Origin: Paraphoma chrysanthemicola
Lineage: Eukaryota > Ascomycota > Dothideomycetes > Pleosporales > Phaeosphaeriaceae
DNA: 64,000 bases
Direction of reading: 5' to 3'
Assembly: GCA_020744225.1 (NCBI GenBank)
Contig: JAGMWG010000015.1
Span: 124,001-188,000, forward strand
The position numbers and the translations under genes were made by a program. Shown piece after piece: positions 44,512 through 55,182 of this stretch. The first letter of the stretch is position 1. Each line of letters opens with the position of its first letter. The notes beneath the pieces were generated by a model, which was not told the origin of the DNA, made no database searches, and saw only the letters and a program-made list of their open reading frames with translations.

Positions 44512-45389
44512 TCATGCACCAGGTGGCGTCGCTAATCCATCGCTCTCGCTCTTCACACTGACTACAACCTCAACCTTCCTGGATTTGGCACCAATCGCAC
44601 CGCCGGGGTGATTGCGCCGAAAGACGTCTTTGACGCCCCCTTCATCGTCATCATACAGCGCCTCCGCGACTGTGAGCGCTAGCATGTCACCAACAGCGAT
44701 TGTGACCGTTGTGCTCGTCGTGGGTGCGCACACCCCGAAGCTCGTCTCCTCGAGCTCATGTATCGGAGCTGGCAAGAGAATTGTGTTGGGATGCGCTTGT
44801 AAGAGGAGGCACTCGGTCGCGCTCTTGTGCGAAGTTATTGCGAGGATGGGCGTGTCGGTCGGAATGTGGGGGAGAAGAGCGAGAAGTTCAGACGTTTTGC
44901 CTGAATACGATATGAACAGTATCGCATCATTCTGAAGACTGTCAGCACTGCTCTCTACTTGAAATGGCCTGAATGGATAGGGCTCACTTTGCGAATGTCT
45001 CCCAGATCGCCGTGAAGCGCCTCAGCCGCGTGCATAAAGCTGCACGCAAGGCCGAGGCTCTTCATGGTAGCCACAATTTTGCGACCCACCAGCCCGCTCT
45101 TGCCCACACCACAAACTATGAGCTTTCCACCAGCCTCGTTGAGCTTCGTCACGGTCTCAACTGCCTGTAGCAGACCATCTTGCGCGGCCTGGTCTGATTG
45201 GTAGAGCAATGTTACTTGCGACAGCGCGGTTGCCGCTGTAGACAAAACGTTAACAGCGCGCGACAGCAAGCGCGTCCCTTCAGGATCGGTCGGGGCCAGC
45301 GGAGGGGTAAGCGGTTGCGACTCGAATTCTGCGCGTTTCCGCTTGTGCGAAACCGGCGATGAGGGACGCGTGGTAATAGCAGCGGCCAT
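44512..45389 (-). CDS. SIS-domain sugar-phosphate isomerase (KpsF/GutQ-like)
   Basis: SIS-fold protein related to bacterial arabinose-5-phosphate isomerases. Exons (minus) are 45389-44988 and 44931-44512, with a 56-nt intron (GTGAGC...CTTCAG), giving 273 residues. The ATG at 45389 is used; the upstream frame begins with GTG. After a 60-residue disordered, basic N-terminus come GVGKSGLVGRKIV, ACSFMHAAEALHGDLG, ISYSGKTSELL, PAPIHELEETSFGVCAPT and NHPGGAIG, the usual order of KpsF/GutQ motifs. The bacterial enzymes usually carry two CBS domains after this; none follows here. Fungi make no Kdo-lipopolysaccharide, so the substrate is unclear. Confidence 0.88.
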
Positions 45390-45959
45390 GTCTTGTGGAA
45401 ATCTGGAAATCGTACGAAAACAGTCCAACAGCGGGACAGGGCGGTATAACAACTCCACAAGCGATCTATGAGCGGTTCGACACGTTCCGAGAATCTAGTC
45501 GCGATCGGAAAGCGTCGGGTGGAGGCGAAATTCCAATTTGAAGGTGTAATACTCTGGATATCAACGACGCGGTCTGCCAACTAATAATCCTCGCCTGACC
45601 AACACCGAACGGCAGATGAGAGGGCAATCAAACAAAGAGGGCATCCCTCGATTATTAATTCCACCATGCCGGCGACCTCGACACCACGTCCAGGTCTGGC
45701 CCACCTCGTTCCCGAATGTTATGGCGTTGAAGGAGGCCGGCGGCGTAGCCCCTGCACACCGTCGTTGATAAAGAATGGTCTCATCGCCGCTACTGCACAC
45801 CCCACCAAGACCCTGCCATGACGCATGAGGCAAACGCTTGTCCCGACACAGCGATACGCACTGTCATTCATCGCGCCCAACCATCAAACCACGTTTTCTC
45901 CCACCAAAGGCTCAGATCGCAAGAACGAGTCCATCATCCCTGCCGTCTGACGTGCATAT
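45390..45959. other. Intergenic, no gene seen
   Basis: 570 bp between two minus-strand genes; short ORFs only. Confidence 0.45.
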
Positions 45960-46502
45960 TTACGTCTCCGCTGCGCTCGGTCCTCCTGGAGCGGAGCCCG
46001 CTGCTTCGGCGAGTTTGCTGCTCCGCGCGCCCATGCACGTGAGAGGCTGTTCGCGCCCGTCGAGCAGTGACATGCCGAGCTCTCGTCGATAGAGGTTTTG
46101 TGCTTGCTCGGAGGCCGTGAGAAGGACCATGAACCGCAGATCCTTCATTTCCATCACGATCTCGCGACAGCAGCGGACTATCCATTTGCCCAAACCCAGG
46201 TTACGATACGAGTCGTCCAGATACACGTCGGTGAGGTACGCAAGCGTCGTATAATCTGTTAACATGCGGGCCATACCTATTGGTGTCTTCTGGTCGCCGT
46301 TGTCGACTTTGTAGACACCGAGCGTGCAACTGTTATCGAGCATGGCACGTAACGACTCGTCTGAGATCGGTTTTGCCCAAAACATTGCCTCGGTCGCAAA
46401 GGCCTCTTGGACGAAAGCATGAGGCAGAAGGCTCTTTTCAGTCGAGATGAGGAAAGTGTCCGAGTCGATGGCGCACTGCCACGTCCATGTTTTCTTGTCC
46501 AT
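45960..46502 (-). CDS. GNAT-family N-acetyltransferase
   Basis: Transfers an acetyl group from acetyl-CoA to an unknown amine. A single exon of 180 residues; ATG at 46502 (MDKKTWTWQC). The core shows LGVYKVD, GMARMLTDYTTLAYLTDVYL and motif A RNLGLGKWIVRCC, which binds the CoA pyrophosphate, then LTASEQAQNLYRRELGM, the usual C-terminal strand and helix with the Tyr/Arg pair. The last 30 residues are rich in A, G and S. Length is normal for the family. Soluble; substrate cannot be predicted. Confidence 0.9.
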   Translation of the reverse strand: MDKKTWTWQCAIDSDTFLISTEKSLLPHAFVQEAFATEAMFWAKPISDESLRAMLDNSCTLGVYKVDNGDQKTPIGMARMLTDYTTLAYLTDVYLDDSYRNLGLGKWIVRCCREIVMEMKDLRFMVLLTASEQAQNLYRRELGMSLLDGREQPLTCMGARSSKLAEAAGSAPGGPSAAET

Positions 46503-47559
46503 CTTGAGAGGTGGGCGCACTAGAATTTTGCACGCTGCGAATTGCGGCCGCTGACCGAAAGTCCTCGAGGCTGACGATTAGTCGCAGCTAGAAAATGAGA
46601 CTTATTGACATCTTTTATCCTACACAGTACGTTTTGGAGTCATTCTCTATCTTGAATCAACTTGCGCCGCAGACGCCCACAAAGACCAATTCCGCGTCGG
46701 GAAAGGCGTCAGGCATTGTTCCGAGCGCGAGGCTGAGTGGCAGACACCACATTCAGCCGCAGATCTCCCGTTGCCAGGCCTTACCTTATCACATGGGTAG
46801 CAATTCAGCTAGGATTCATCCACCACCCATCACGCTCAGGCGATTCCACTGCCAGCTCCGTTGCTAGAGTCTGTCCCCGAAGCTGCAAAGGCCAAAGTGT
46901 TGAGTCTATGACGTCACACATTTTAAGCTTCCAAGGTTCAGACCGTGCGCTAGATTAGCGACCGAAGCCCATCAGGAAAATCCACATCTCAAGCCATGAC
47001 TCTTTCAAGATAGATGTCTGTCATGGGTCATGTGGCGCAACGCTGAAGATTGTGGCACGGACGATTGCCCATATTTGCGGCAGTCTCAAACAAGATTTTA
47101 GAAGTTGTATGTCGGCAGGCGGCGTGAAGACGCAGCGTGAATGTCCACGGGCCTTTCTATTGTACGTGATGGCACAATCTTATTTCCGGCCTCAGTTTCA
47201 CACTATAGCGCGTTTATTGAATTCAAATGGTCAAGGTTGCTTGACAAAAGAGACCAGCAAAAAAACGCGACCCTTACACCACACCACGTGACCTTTGAAC
47301 CCAGTATCAAAAGCGGCAGCGATGTAAAACGTTGAGCTGGCAGTCTCAGAATGATGTCTCCTCCCACTCGAGTTGGCAGACGTACACCCACCCAACACGT
47401 CACAGTGTCAAACGCTTCTCTGTTAGCACGCTGTCCAGCCAAAGCTTAACGTGCAGCTACGTACTGTGCGCGCACACCGACGCAACAAGACAACAGCACC
47501 TAGGCGCTGCAAACACCGCGCAACGCGCGCAGGATAGAAGCGTAGAGTACACTCATTCG
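46503..47559. other. Gene-poor DNA upstream of a transposon relic
   Basis: About 1 kb with short ORFs only. It may include unrecognisable 5' parts of the transposon at 47560-47943. Confidence 0.4.
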
Positions 47560-47943
47560 ACAGAAGATGCAAAGTCGCGCAGATTTTGCAGCAAGATCTA
47601 TAGACGAAAATATTAAGCAGCTGAGTAGAGGGGCTCAACTGACAGCGCATGATATAGTGTTGATGCAGTAAGAAATAAGCCGCCTTCAAGACGCAGTCGA
47701 AGCAACAACAAAACGCAAGGCGCGTAAACGGCTATTTATACGGGCAGAAGAGACCCTAACAGCAGGTAATGTATCATACTTGATTGCTGAGCAGGCAGGT
47801 AGCCGTCGTAAGGAGGGTGAGACGCCTGGAAAGAAGGCGCGCCTAAGTAGGCGCTACGGTACTTGTGGTGATATTGGGCATAACTCCCGCACCTGTAAGG
47901 TAGAAATAGAGGACGCAGTAGATATTGACGAGTCTGAAGAATA
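47560..47943 (+). mobile_element. Relic of a pogo/Fot-type DNA transposon (transposase C-terminus)
   Basis: In one frame the sequence reads RADFAARSIDENIKQLSRGA, LTAHDIVLMQ, a TAA stop, EISRLQDAVEATTKRKARKR, RAEETLTAGNVSYLIAEQAG and RRYGTCGDIGHNSRTCKVE, ending in an acidic tail and TAA. This is the typical C-terminal end of fungal pogo/Fot transposases: helical linker, basic stretch, then a CCHC-like knuckle (GHNARTC type). The first knuckle Cys is Tyr (TGC to TAC) and a Gln is TAA (CAA to TAA), both transitions. The DDE catalytic part is not recognisable upstream and no terminal inverted repeats were found. Confidence 0.65.
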
Positions 47944-48671
47944 ATTCTTGTGCTTTATAGTAGATTACTACGTGTTGTGGTAGCTTGCAGTCGCTGCAAA
48001 CTCGCGTTATTAGCGTTGGGGTGGCGCTTCACTTGTGAAATACGTTAGGCCAATGTCGAGAAAAAGCAAAGTGAGGCCAGAACGCTACGTCAGCGCCCCG
48101 AATAATACTGATCTCGACCTGAACGAGGATGCAAGTCGTGAGGCAATACAAGACAATACCACCGCATGCTCCAGCGTGCGCAACTTAGACCAGTACTATA
48201 CCTAGGTAAAAGTACAACTATACGCTGCAGACTCCAGGTAGAATCTCGACGACGGCTTCGGAATAATGTTCAGGTCAAATGCCAACGACAATCTTGAATG
48301 AGAACGCTCATGTGCCTCGCGATAGGGTATAGGTACTGCAATATTTATGTTGTCGAAGCGCGGGCTATTCGGATCATTTGAAAGAGTTTGAAATAAAATT
48401 CTGCCTAACCTTCAGCTCAAGCGGGGTAGATAAGCAGAAACATGAGGCCTGAATTCACTAGATGCATCTAGACATGCCAGGATTCGCTTAATCCTACTGC
48501 TCTCGCTTGATCCAATACGCTGACAAGTCGAGGCTGTAGTGTTAGTCTATTCCCATGGTGGCTCATGATGTGTGATAATAAATACATATTGTTATAGCCG
48601 CCACAAATCGTGCATTCTATTACCGTAAGCTACAGCGGTCCAATCTCATATAGCTCTTGCGGAGCCTCAAC
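47944..48671. other. Gene-poor DNA downstream of the transposon relic
   Basis: About 730 bp. A 51-codon ORF starting at 48053 (MSRKSKVRPERYVSAPNN) has no recognised domain and may be element-derived. Confidence 0.35.
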
Positions 48672-49668
48672 ATGTCAACAAGTACGAGCTCGGCCTTCGA
48701 TTTCGTATCTGATTTCAACTTCCGAGCCTTCTGTTCTTCTAGATGCAATGCAGCAACGCCACTAACTACACCTTTCTCTGCTCCATCTTCGTGCACTCAG
48801 CATTGGACGCCCTATCTTACGCAAAACCTTAATTCAGTTCAATTCACCAGAACTACTACGCATGATGAATGCGTGCCTCCACCTGTGCGACGGACTTCTG
48901 GCGCACCTTATTGCGGGGACTGCGCTTCGTCTTCAGGCGCACCATGGATCAGTCCAGGACTATGTCCTCAAAGCTGGACCATGGCAAGCACAGGTATTGC
49001 CAATGGTACGACTACTGGCTACTGCTGTCCTCCGTAAGTATCGCAACCCCTTGAAGCATGAGCGCTCCCCTCACCATTCTCAGCGATGCGCCAACATACC
49101 AATACGCAACTGCAACGAATTGGGCCCGCTCGGCGTGCTATGGAGGAATTGAGTCGAGCTCGCTGACCTTAATTTGGGAGAATTCAACTTCTTTAAGATT
49201 TCGGCGGCAGTATTAGTTGATGGCACTGGGACGCCATCTCCTGTTGACGGTGGGGGCTTCATATCTGTGTGGACAGTGTCAACCACCACATTTCTGGAGA
49301 CGGGATCGTTCTGGGCATCGCCTATAATTGTCAGACAGAGGCAGGGGGATTTCCCAACACCAACGGAAAGCGTGAGCCAGCTACCGAGTTCAAACACATC
49401 TTCTGGCTCCCATTTGTCTACAGGAGCGAAAGCAGGAATTGGCGTTGGCGTCGCTGTTGGGGCACTCGCTCTCGTTTTGCTTGGGTTTTTGGTGTTTCGT
49501 ATGCGGAAGAACAAAAGAGATGCACAAACACGTCCAAAAGATCTGGCGATGACGCAAGAATCGAAAGCAGAGATGCATACCGAATCGATACAGCCCAAGG
49601 AATTACCCGTGAGCGGGCGAGAAGAGATATATGGGCGGACAGTCCACGAAATTGGGAACGAGCGTTGA
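48672..49668 (+). pseudogene. Cys-rich single-pass membrane protein gene with a frame break
   Basis: Exon 1 is 48672-49033 (ATG in MSTSTSSAFD); a 50-nt intron (GTAAGT...CTCAG) leads to exon 2 at 49084. The ectodomain is Cys-rich (PPVRRTSGAPYCGDCASSSG, GTTTGYCCPP). The frame from exon 2 (ATATNWARSACYGGIESSSL) reaches a stop at about 49210. The second frame (SAAVLVDGTG) takes over and encodes the rest: a membrane segment GIGVGVAVGALALVLLGFLV, RMRKNKR and a short cytoplasmic tail to 49668. Together they match a common fungal surface-protein layout. A frameshift near 49185-49210 is the simplest reading; a missed intron is possible. The antisense ORF at 49080-49799 has no domain. Confidence 0.55.
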
Positions 49669-50982
49669 TCCGGGGGTGCAATAGTATATCGGTCACTGTG
49701 ATCGATAGCCACAATATGGCCTTTACCACTCTTCTGCTCTTTGTATTTAACAACTTGGACCATATTATCGAGGTCCACGCAATAGATTGTATCAGCCAAC
49801 GGTATTTGGCCTCACTACGGTCTGTACCGCTTTTCTGAATCAAGGCCGCCCCTTCAACATCGTTCAATTTGCACTCAAGGTGTGGCCTCGCTTATTTCCC
49901 AAAGCCTTCATTGAGCAGCTGGAGGCAGGAGAGTTGAATTGAATGCACTTGATGAGACGAGAGGGTACATAAGATGCCCCACATACCATATATTGACATA
50001 ATGAACTTTGAATCTGATATGATACACAATTATACATACATGCCCAGCTTGTGGACGACCCTAATTCTCTCTTTCCAATTGCGTCAAGCGTGCCCTCACA
50101 GGCATCGCGGCCCTTTTGGCATATCAAACCTGGCCGAAGAGAAATTCTTGTAGCTGAGGCTTTCGACCCGGGCTTCGCTTATAAAGATTCACCTTAGAAG
50201 ACTTCGTCTCACTCCCTGGACGATGAAGTATCTCCAACACCTTTGCGCTTTGAGGTCTGGTGCGCGTATCTTGATGGATCTGTCTGGCTGTTGGCACAAG
50301 CGCACCAGCCCTGCCATGACTTTCGTAATGTACAAAGCTACACTTCCCTTCCTCAACGCGGCACAATGTCACACGAATGTCCGTATACGATTTGTGATTA
50401 CGAGCTACGCTGAATAAGCGTCACTTTTGCGCAGCATGAAATATCGGTACAAAAGTTCGAGGGACTGCTTTGAGAACTTTCCCAGGATGTTTGAATATGA
50501 ACTATACCAGGGGAAATGATCTCCTATTCTCCAACACCGAGCTAAACATGAGCATCATAATTCGAGATTAGAATGTACAAGGGTGCACAGCTGTTCTTGC
50601 ATTCAATAGCCTGTGTCTTGGCAGAAAGAAGTCCCGCTTTTGTATCTTCCTGTACCTTCGCATCCTCTGTCATATGTCTTCCAAATGATTCGAAAGTTTG
50701 TTATGCGACTCAGTTTCATAGTGTCTTTGCTCCACGGAGCACAGGGCAACCTGAATGTCGCGCTCCACTTATCACTCACGTGATCGCTCGGCTCTCGCGA
50801 CTCCGAGGGACCGTTCGACTAGTCAAGATCAGGCCCCAAGGTACTTACTACATATGTGACTATCCGAACACTCGATAACGATATCCAGAGGCTTTGGACG
50901 GGCCGCCCTTCTTCAACATGTTCTCGACAACATTCGTCAGCAACGAGCTCAAGCATACCAGGCTTACCTAAGACTCCTCTGG
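49669..50982. other. Intergenic, no gene seen
   Basis: About 1.3 kb with short ORFs; the largest (101 codons at 50573-50878) has no domain. Confidence 0.4.
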
Positions 50983-51828
50983 ATGCCAAATGCTTTCCTT
51001 CGCCCGGTGGCCGACTCTAGGGCTGAGGCAGCTTTGCAGATGCACCAGCTCACCCTGACCCTTCAGATCGAGAACCTCAAGGTTTCATTGGCGCACGAGC
51101 TCGAGACACTCGCCTTGACGACAATCAAGTATATGTACGACATACTGCCTCGGGAGCTAAGAGACCTTGTTAACGAACACATATTTTCTGGTAACTACGT
51201 GCCCATGGGTGTTGGTGGCCTCGAAGACCTCAACGATGTGGGTACGATGGCAAGCTTCCACAAACCCGAGTCCGAGAAGCCGTGCAAGTTTCGCTCTCAG
51301 TTAGTACAATCGGGATGTCATGCTCTCTTCGAACCAGGCGCAATTCCAGAAAGCTTGGCGCGAGAGATCCTAGAGATCTGGTACTCCTGCGCTATGTTCC
51401 GCTTCACGACAGTAGCCGACTACAACCGGTTCTATTGTCTCAAAATACCAGGCCTTGAAGTCACAGGCGGATCACTCGTGCGCCGTGTCGAGTTGTACAC
51501 ATACTTTCATTCGCAAGATAATGCCAGGTCCGTCGCTTGCTGTGTAGCATCAGAGCTCTTCAGGATCCAGAAAGTTGCGCGCAAGGTTAACGTTCTAATC
51601 GTACTTCACTTCGATGCATCCCATTGCGGCGTCGATACGGGAGGAGATCGCAGCGCACAAGTTCCCATTCATGACGTTGGTCCAATCTTTCCAGTGCTTC
51701 GGCAGCTTGTCGAGGGCAATCATGTTATCACGGTCAAGTTAGGAAACATCCTAAATATCAACGTCGATGTTGATGAGCTTTTAGTGGAGAGTTGGACCAC
51801 TAAGATCCAGGACCATCAAAGGTATTAA
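50983..51828 (+). CDS. LPRELRD-motif family protein, member 2 (intact, unknown function)
   Basis: A single exon of 281 residues from the ATG at 50983. The N-terminal helix (LQMHQLTLTLQIENLK) precedes LPRELRDLVNEHIF at about residue 55. Later landmarks are a WYSCAMFRF helix, VRRVELYTYFHSQ, VLIVLHFDA and VEGNHVITVKLGNIL near the end. The order and spacing match the 41991 protein on the other strand, though identity is low, so the duplication is old. No catalytic motif, signal peptide or membrane segment. Confidence 0.7.
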   Translation: MPNAFLRPVADSRAEAALQMHQLTLTLQIENLKVSLAHELETLALTTIKYMYDILPRELRDLVNEHIFSGNYVPMGVGGLEDLNDVGTMASFHKPESEKPCKFRSQLVQSGCHALFEPGAIPESLAREILEIWYSCAMFRFTTVADYNRFYCLKIPGLEVTGGSLVRRVELYTYFHSQDNARSVACCVASELFRIQKVARKVNVLIVLHFDASHCGVDTGGDRSAQVPIHDVGPIFPVLRQLVEGNHVITVKLGNILNINVDVDELLVESWTTKIQDHQRY

Positions 51829-52002
51829 GAGATAGCGAGACTCGTCTTCAATTGGTTTGTGACGCTACTTTAATCCGAGGTCATGCATCAACGAAGATAT
51901 GGACCCCTATGCGGATGTCAGTTCCCGCATAACATACAAAAGCACTGGCCGTGAGTAAAAAACAGGTCAGATTAAGCACATGAAGCTGGGCGTGTGTCGA
52001 AG

Positions 52003-52420
52003 CTACTTCGGAAGGGTGATTATAGGCTCGAACGATCGCAACGATGACGGTATGCTTTTCAGATCGCACAAGCTACGTGAATGACTGGTATAGTGTGGGT
52101 CGATTTGAGAAATGTATAACGTCAGATGAACATGCCGAAGCAGCCCACTTGGACGCAGCCCGAAGTGGTGGTAGGACTCGGAAATCCTCAAAGCCGTATG
52201 ACAAGCGTATCACTAGGTTGCGATACCAGGTGTGCAGTATCTCTGTCATGGCTTCATCGCCCATGTACGTGACGTTCCAACAATGATTTGGCACTTCGGA
52301 TGAAGTGAGGGCGGACCAGATCACATCCCGCAGCTCTCGCGGAAACCTCGCCAGGATCTGCTTACACAGTGAGCCGCACTCATGCTGCGCCAAACGAGCG
52401 AGGTTCATCTGGAGTTCCAT
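52003..52420 (-). pseudogene. Truncated, frameshifted member of the LPRELRD-motif family
   Basis: Begins with an ATG at 52420 and reads QHECGSLCKQILARFPRELR and then VPNHCWNVTYMGDEAMTEIL. The latter matches the 53052 protein's LPQHCLETEYIGEVMLYEIV, with an internal deletion between motif and helix. Its frame stops at 52073. Near 52150 the neighbouring frame takes up the next family landmark (GLLRHVHLTLYISQ, like VRRVELYTYFHSQ in member 2 and VIRNLEIWVPIPD in the 53052 gene) and stops at 52003. One frameshift plus truncation explains this. Confidence 0.55.
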
Positions 52421-53051
52421 TTTGACGGCTTGGGTGAAACTTTATTGCGTCGAGGTATCGGATATAATCTCGAGCTGCGCGGTGATACTATAGTTATATC
52501 AGCACAGCCATATTTTACGTTCAAGGAGATACCTACAGTGAGCGTAGAGTTTGAACACCCTCAGTGGTCAAGAATGGGTGAGCTTTCTGGACGGGCTAGA
52601 CTGAGGGCATTGACTTGGCCAGAGCGCGAGTTGTGAGGTTGCAATTGAGTGGAGGGAAGCGATTGAAAGGTCTCGATCAATTGAGAGTGCGAAAACAAGA
52701 ACTTGTCCGCACGGGCGGCGCTTGGCAGTAGCACTCTCTGGGTGAATGCCTTCCCGTCGTGGGCTGACAATTTACTCAAACGAGGTCCTGAAGAGCCCCG
52801 CATGAATCCACAATGTCAATTCACTGTTAAGAGGTCACCGAATACAACTTTACTATTGTGTTCGATACACGATTGGAGCTCTGAGACCATGCGTAGGTAT
52901 TCACGACACACTCAAGACATCTCATGGAAGTATAGGGCCAGATATAATGTAAAGACAGGCATTTGATATTATAGTATACAAGAAGCTAATATACAAACCA
53001 TTTGATTACTTATAATTCCAAAACAGAATTACCCAAAGCCTACTTCCCTCT
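52421..53051. other. Intergenic with a possible family fragment on the + strand
   Basis: About 630 bp. A + strand ORF at 52382-52636 (VHLEFHFDGLGETLLRRGI, LELRGDTIVI) has a strand pattern like the family C-terminus; this is weak. AT-rich from 52930 to 53030. Confidence 0.35.
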
Positions 53052-54429
53052 TCATTCTACACGCCACGCTCCACCAGCGGTTCTAACAGCTTCGACTCCT
53101 TGCTTGTATGCATAAGCAGCCAGAACGTCTAACATTGGCTTGCAATATGTCTTTTTTGCTCGCGAAACAATATGAAGACCCTTGGACACATCAAAGCACC
53201 TTCTCTCCGAATCTACGGGCCTGAAAAGGATTGTGACCCGGGTGTTGGTCACTAAAAGAAAAAGATGATGGAGCGCAGCAATCAGCTCTGGATGGTCTTG
53301 GTGCATACCAGATGGACCTGGTATGTGCTCATGATCAAGGTCGCATAGCTGGTAGTCTGGAATGGGCACCCATATCTCAAGATTGCGGATGACCTTTGTG
53401 GCCGTACGACCGTGCTGCCAGTACTTACTGCTCAGCAGGTATGGCAGTGTGCGTACATCGAGTGCATAGATCATCGTTCGGTCCCATGTAGCCACAATTT
53501 CGTATAGCATTACCTCCCCAATGTATTCGGTCTCCAGGCAATGCTGCGGCAAGCTATGGGTGCCAACATGGAGCTGGAAGCGATAATCGCACATGTTCAG
53601 TTTTGTTTGCGATGGTACGTGCCAATAGAGATACGAGAAGTCGTCAATGTCGTTGACGTCGTTGACCATTATTACCTTAGAGGGAAGCAATGCCTCGTAG
53701 ATCATATCCCGGATCTCTCGCGGCAGTCGTGTCATGATGCCTTTGCAGAGCTGCAGACAAGATACCCTGCTGAAATCTCGAAGATGGCGGGAGCCTTCGG
53801 CAAAAGCTGTGACATGCGGTAATGGGCGTTGTGAAGCTGGTCATCTGCGAGTTCGCGCTTAGTACGGAGTGTCGTGAGGTCCGAGAAACACGAGAAGTAT
53901 TGCCAGGGCCGGGAGCGGCGGTTTTTCTCCTTCTGCTCGATGGTTAGGTCCAGCGTCATACGGAGGGCATAGAAGCGGTCGATGTCATTGTGTATCGTCG
54001 GTCCAGACGCGTTGAGGCGCCGACAATACCTGGCTTGATCAGTACTTGTTCCTGGTTGGCGTCCAGGGCGCCGCACGCAACCGCAAGCGCGCGATATCGC
54101 GCAACTTCGTCGTCGTTGTTTGGGTCCTTGATTATAGACTTCTCATGTGTGTACGGAAGTCCAGGGGCTTCTTTGTCGCTGGCAAGCACATTGGCAAGCC
54201 TCCCGTTGGTTTCCGAAGGTACACGTTGTTTGTCGGCGCATGAATTCAGAACGACAGGGCTGCCCTGGGTGTACGACGGCGAAAAATCTTCCTTGTTGCT
54301 CGGATTCATGGTGGGAGGCATCATATGCACACGCGGGGATGCAACGTCTCCGTTGTCGCTTGGAACCATGGTCGAAGGCATCCCGTGTCGGCTTAAAGGT
54401 GCCATCTCTATGTCGTTGATTGGGTCCAT
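53052..54429 (-). CDS. LPRELRD-motif family protein, member 4, with a repetitive N-terminus; gene model uncertain
   Basis: The safe core is 53735-53052 (227 codons, MTRLPREIRDMIYEALL to the stop), with family landmarks EYIGEVMLYEIVATWD and VIRNLEIWVPIPD. Homology begins earlier, because the same frame upstream reads CLQLCKGIMTRLPRE, like SLCKQILARFPRE in the 52420 relic. Two further minus-strand ORFs precede it in other frames. 54076-53732 contains ALRMTLDLTIEQ, like ALQMHQLTLTLQ in member 2. 54429-53956 starts with an ATG and has degenerate repeats of about 20 residues (MPSTMVPSDNGDVASP, MPPTMNPSNKEDFSPS). They are probably exons of one gene, but I found no convincing splice sites, so frameshifts are equally possible. 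Confidence 0.5.
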
Positions 54430-55182
54430 GGCAATCAGATTTTCTGTCAGATGTACAGGTGAGAGTTTCGGTCAGTCTATGTGAACGTCCTGTTGTTTTG
54501 GTGCGGCAACGTTGTTTGGGTGACTGCAAACGCGCGCTGTCACGTGCAACTACGGTCACCTGGACTGATATAGGACTATGCCAACGGTTTGCGCCTTGCT
54601 TTCTACATTTCAATTCCTACTCCAAAGCTCTGGATTCGACCCGGTGGCTCTAGATAGCTGCTATGATGGACCCATATCGCGTGAAATATGTTGCCCAAAA
54701 CCCTGTACTTGGATAAGTCCTATGACCACTTACATAATGGCTATCTCGAAAATGTACGGACCTGTTCGAAGCTTTTCGAACTTTTTTAGTTGATGCCGCT
54801 AGTCTCGTGGACTTTGTGGGGAATTCAAGTTGCCTGAAATGCAGATCAGCCCAAGAATTCTTCGCATGCTCGGCCGATACAGACGAGCAGGTCTTACGAG
54901 AAATCTAGACAAAGACAAGAGGGTGTGGAGACAGGCTTGCATTAGTTCTCGGTTGACGTCTCGACGTTGCTCAATGAGATGGTTACGATAACCGTTGCGT
55001 GCTCGGCTTCTTGATTGCGTGATCTTCCCCCACTCGAACATCGGAGTCGCGACATCGCCTCTTGGCGACATCAGTATGCATATATATATCACAGATGGGA
55101 TGTAGTCATTAGATGACCCCTTGTCTTTCGTGCGCATCTGTCTGTCAAGTGATCAAAGACTTTTCTTCCTAAACATTCGATC
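54430..55182. promoter_or_regulatory. Divergent spacer between the family gene and the TauD gene
   Basis: 750 bp with short ORFs only; must contain two promoters. No clear site was seen. Confidence 0.4.

Noticed and set aside
49080..49799. 239-codon minus-strand ORF
   Set aside because: It lies antisense to the membrane-protein gene, whose GxGVG-type membrane segment and Cys-rich domain are the recognisable features.
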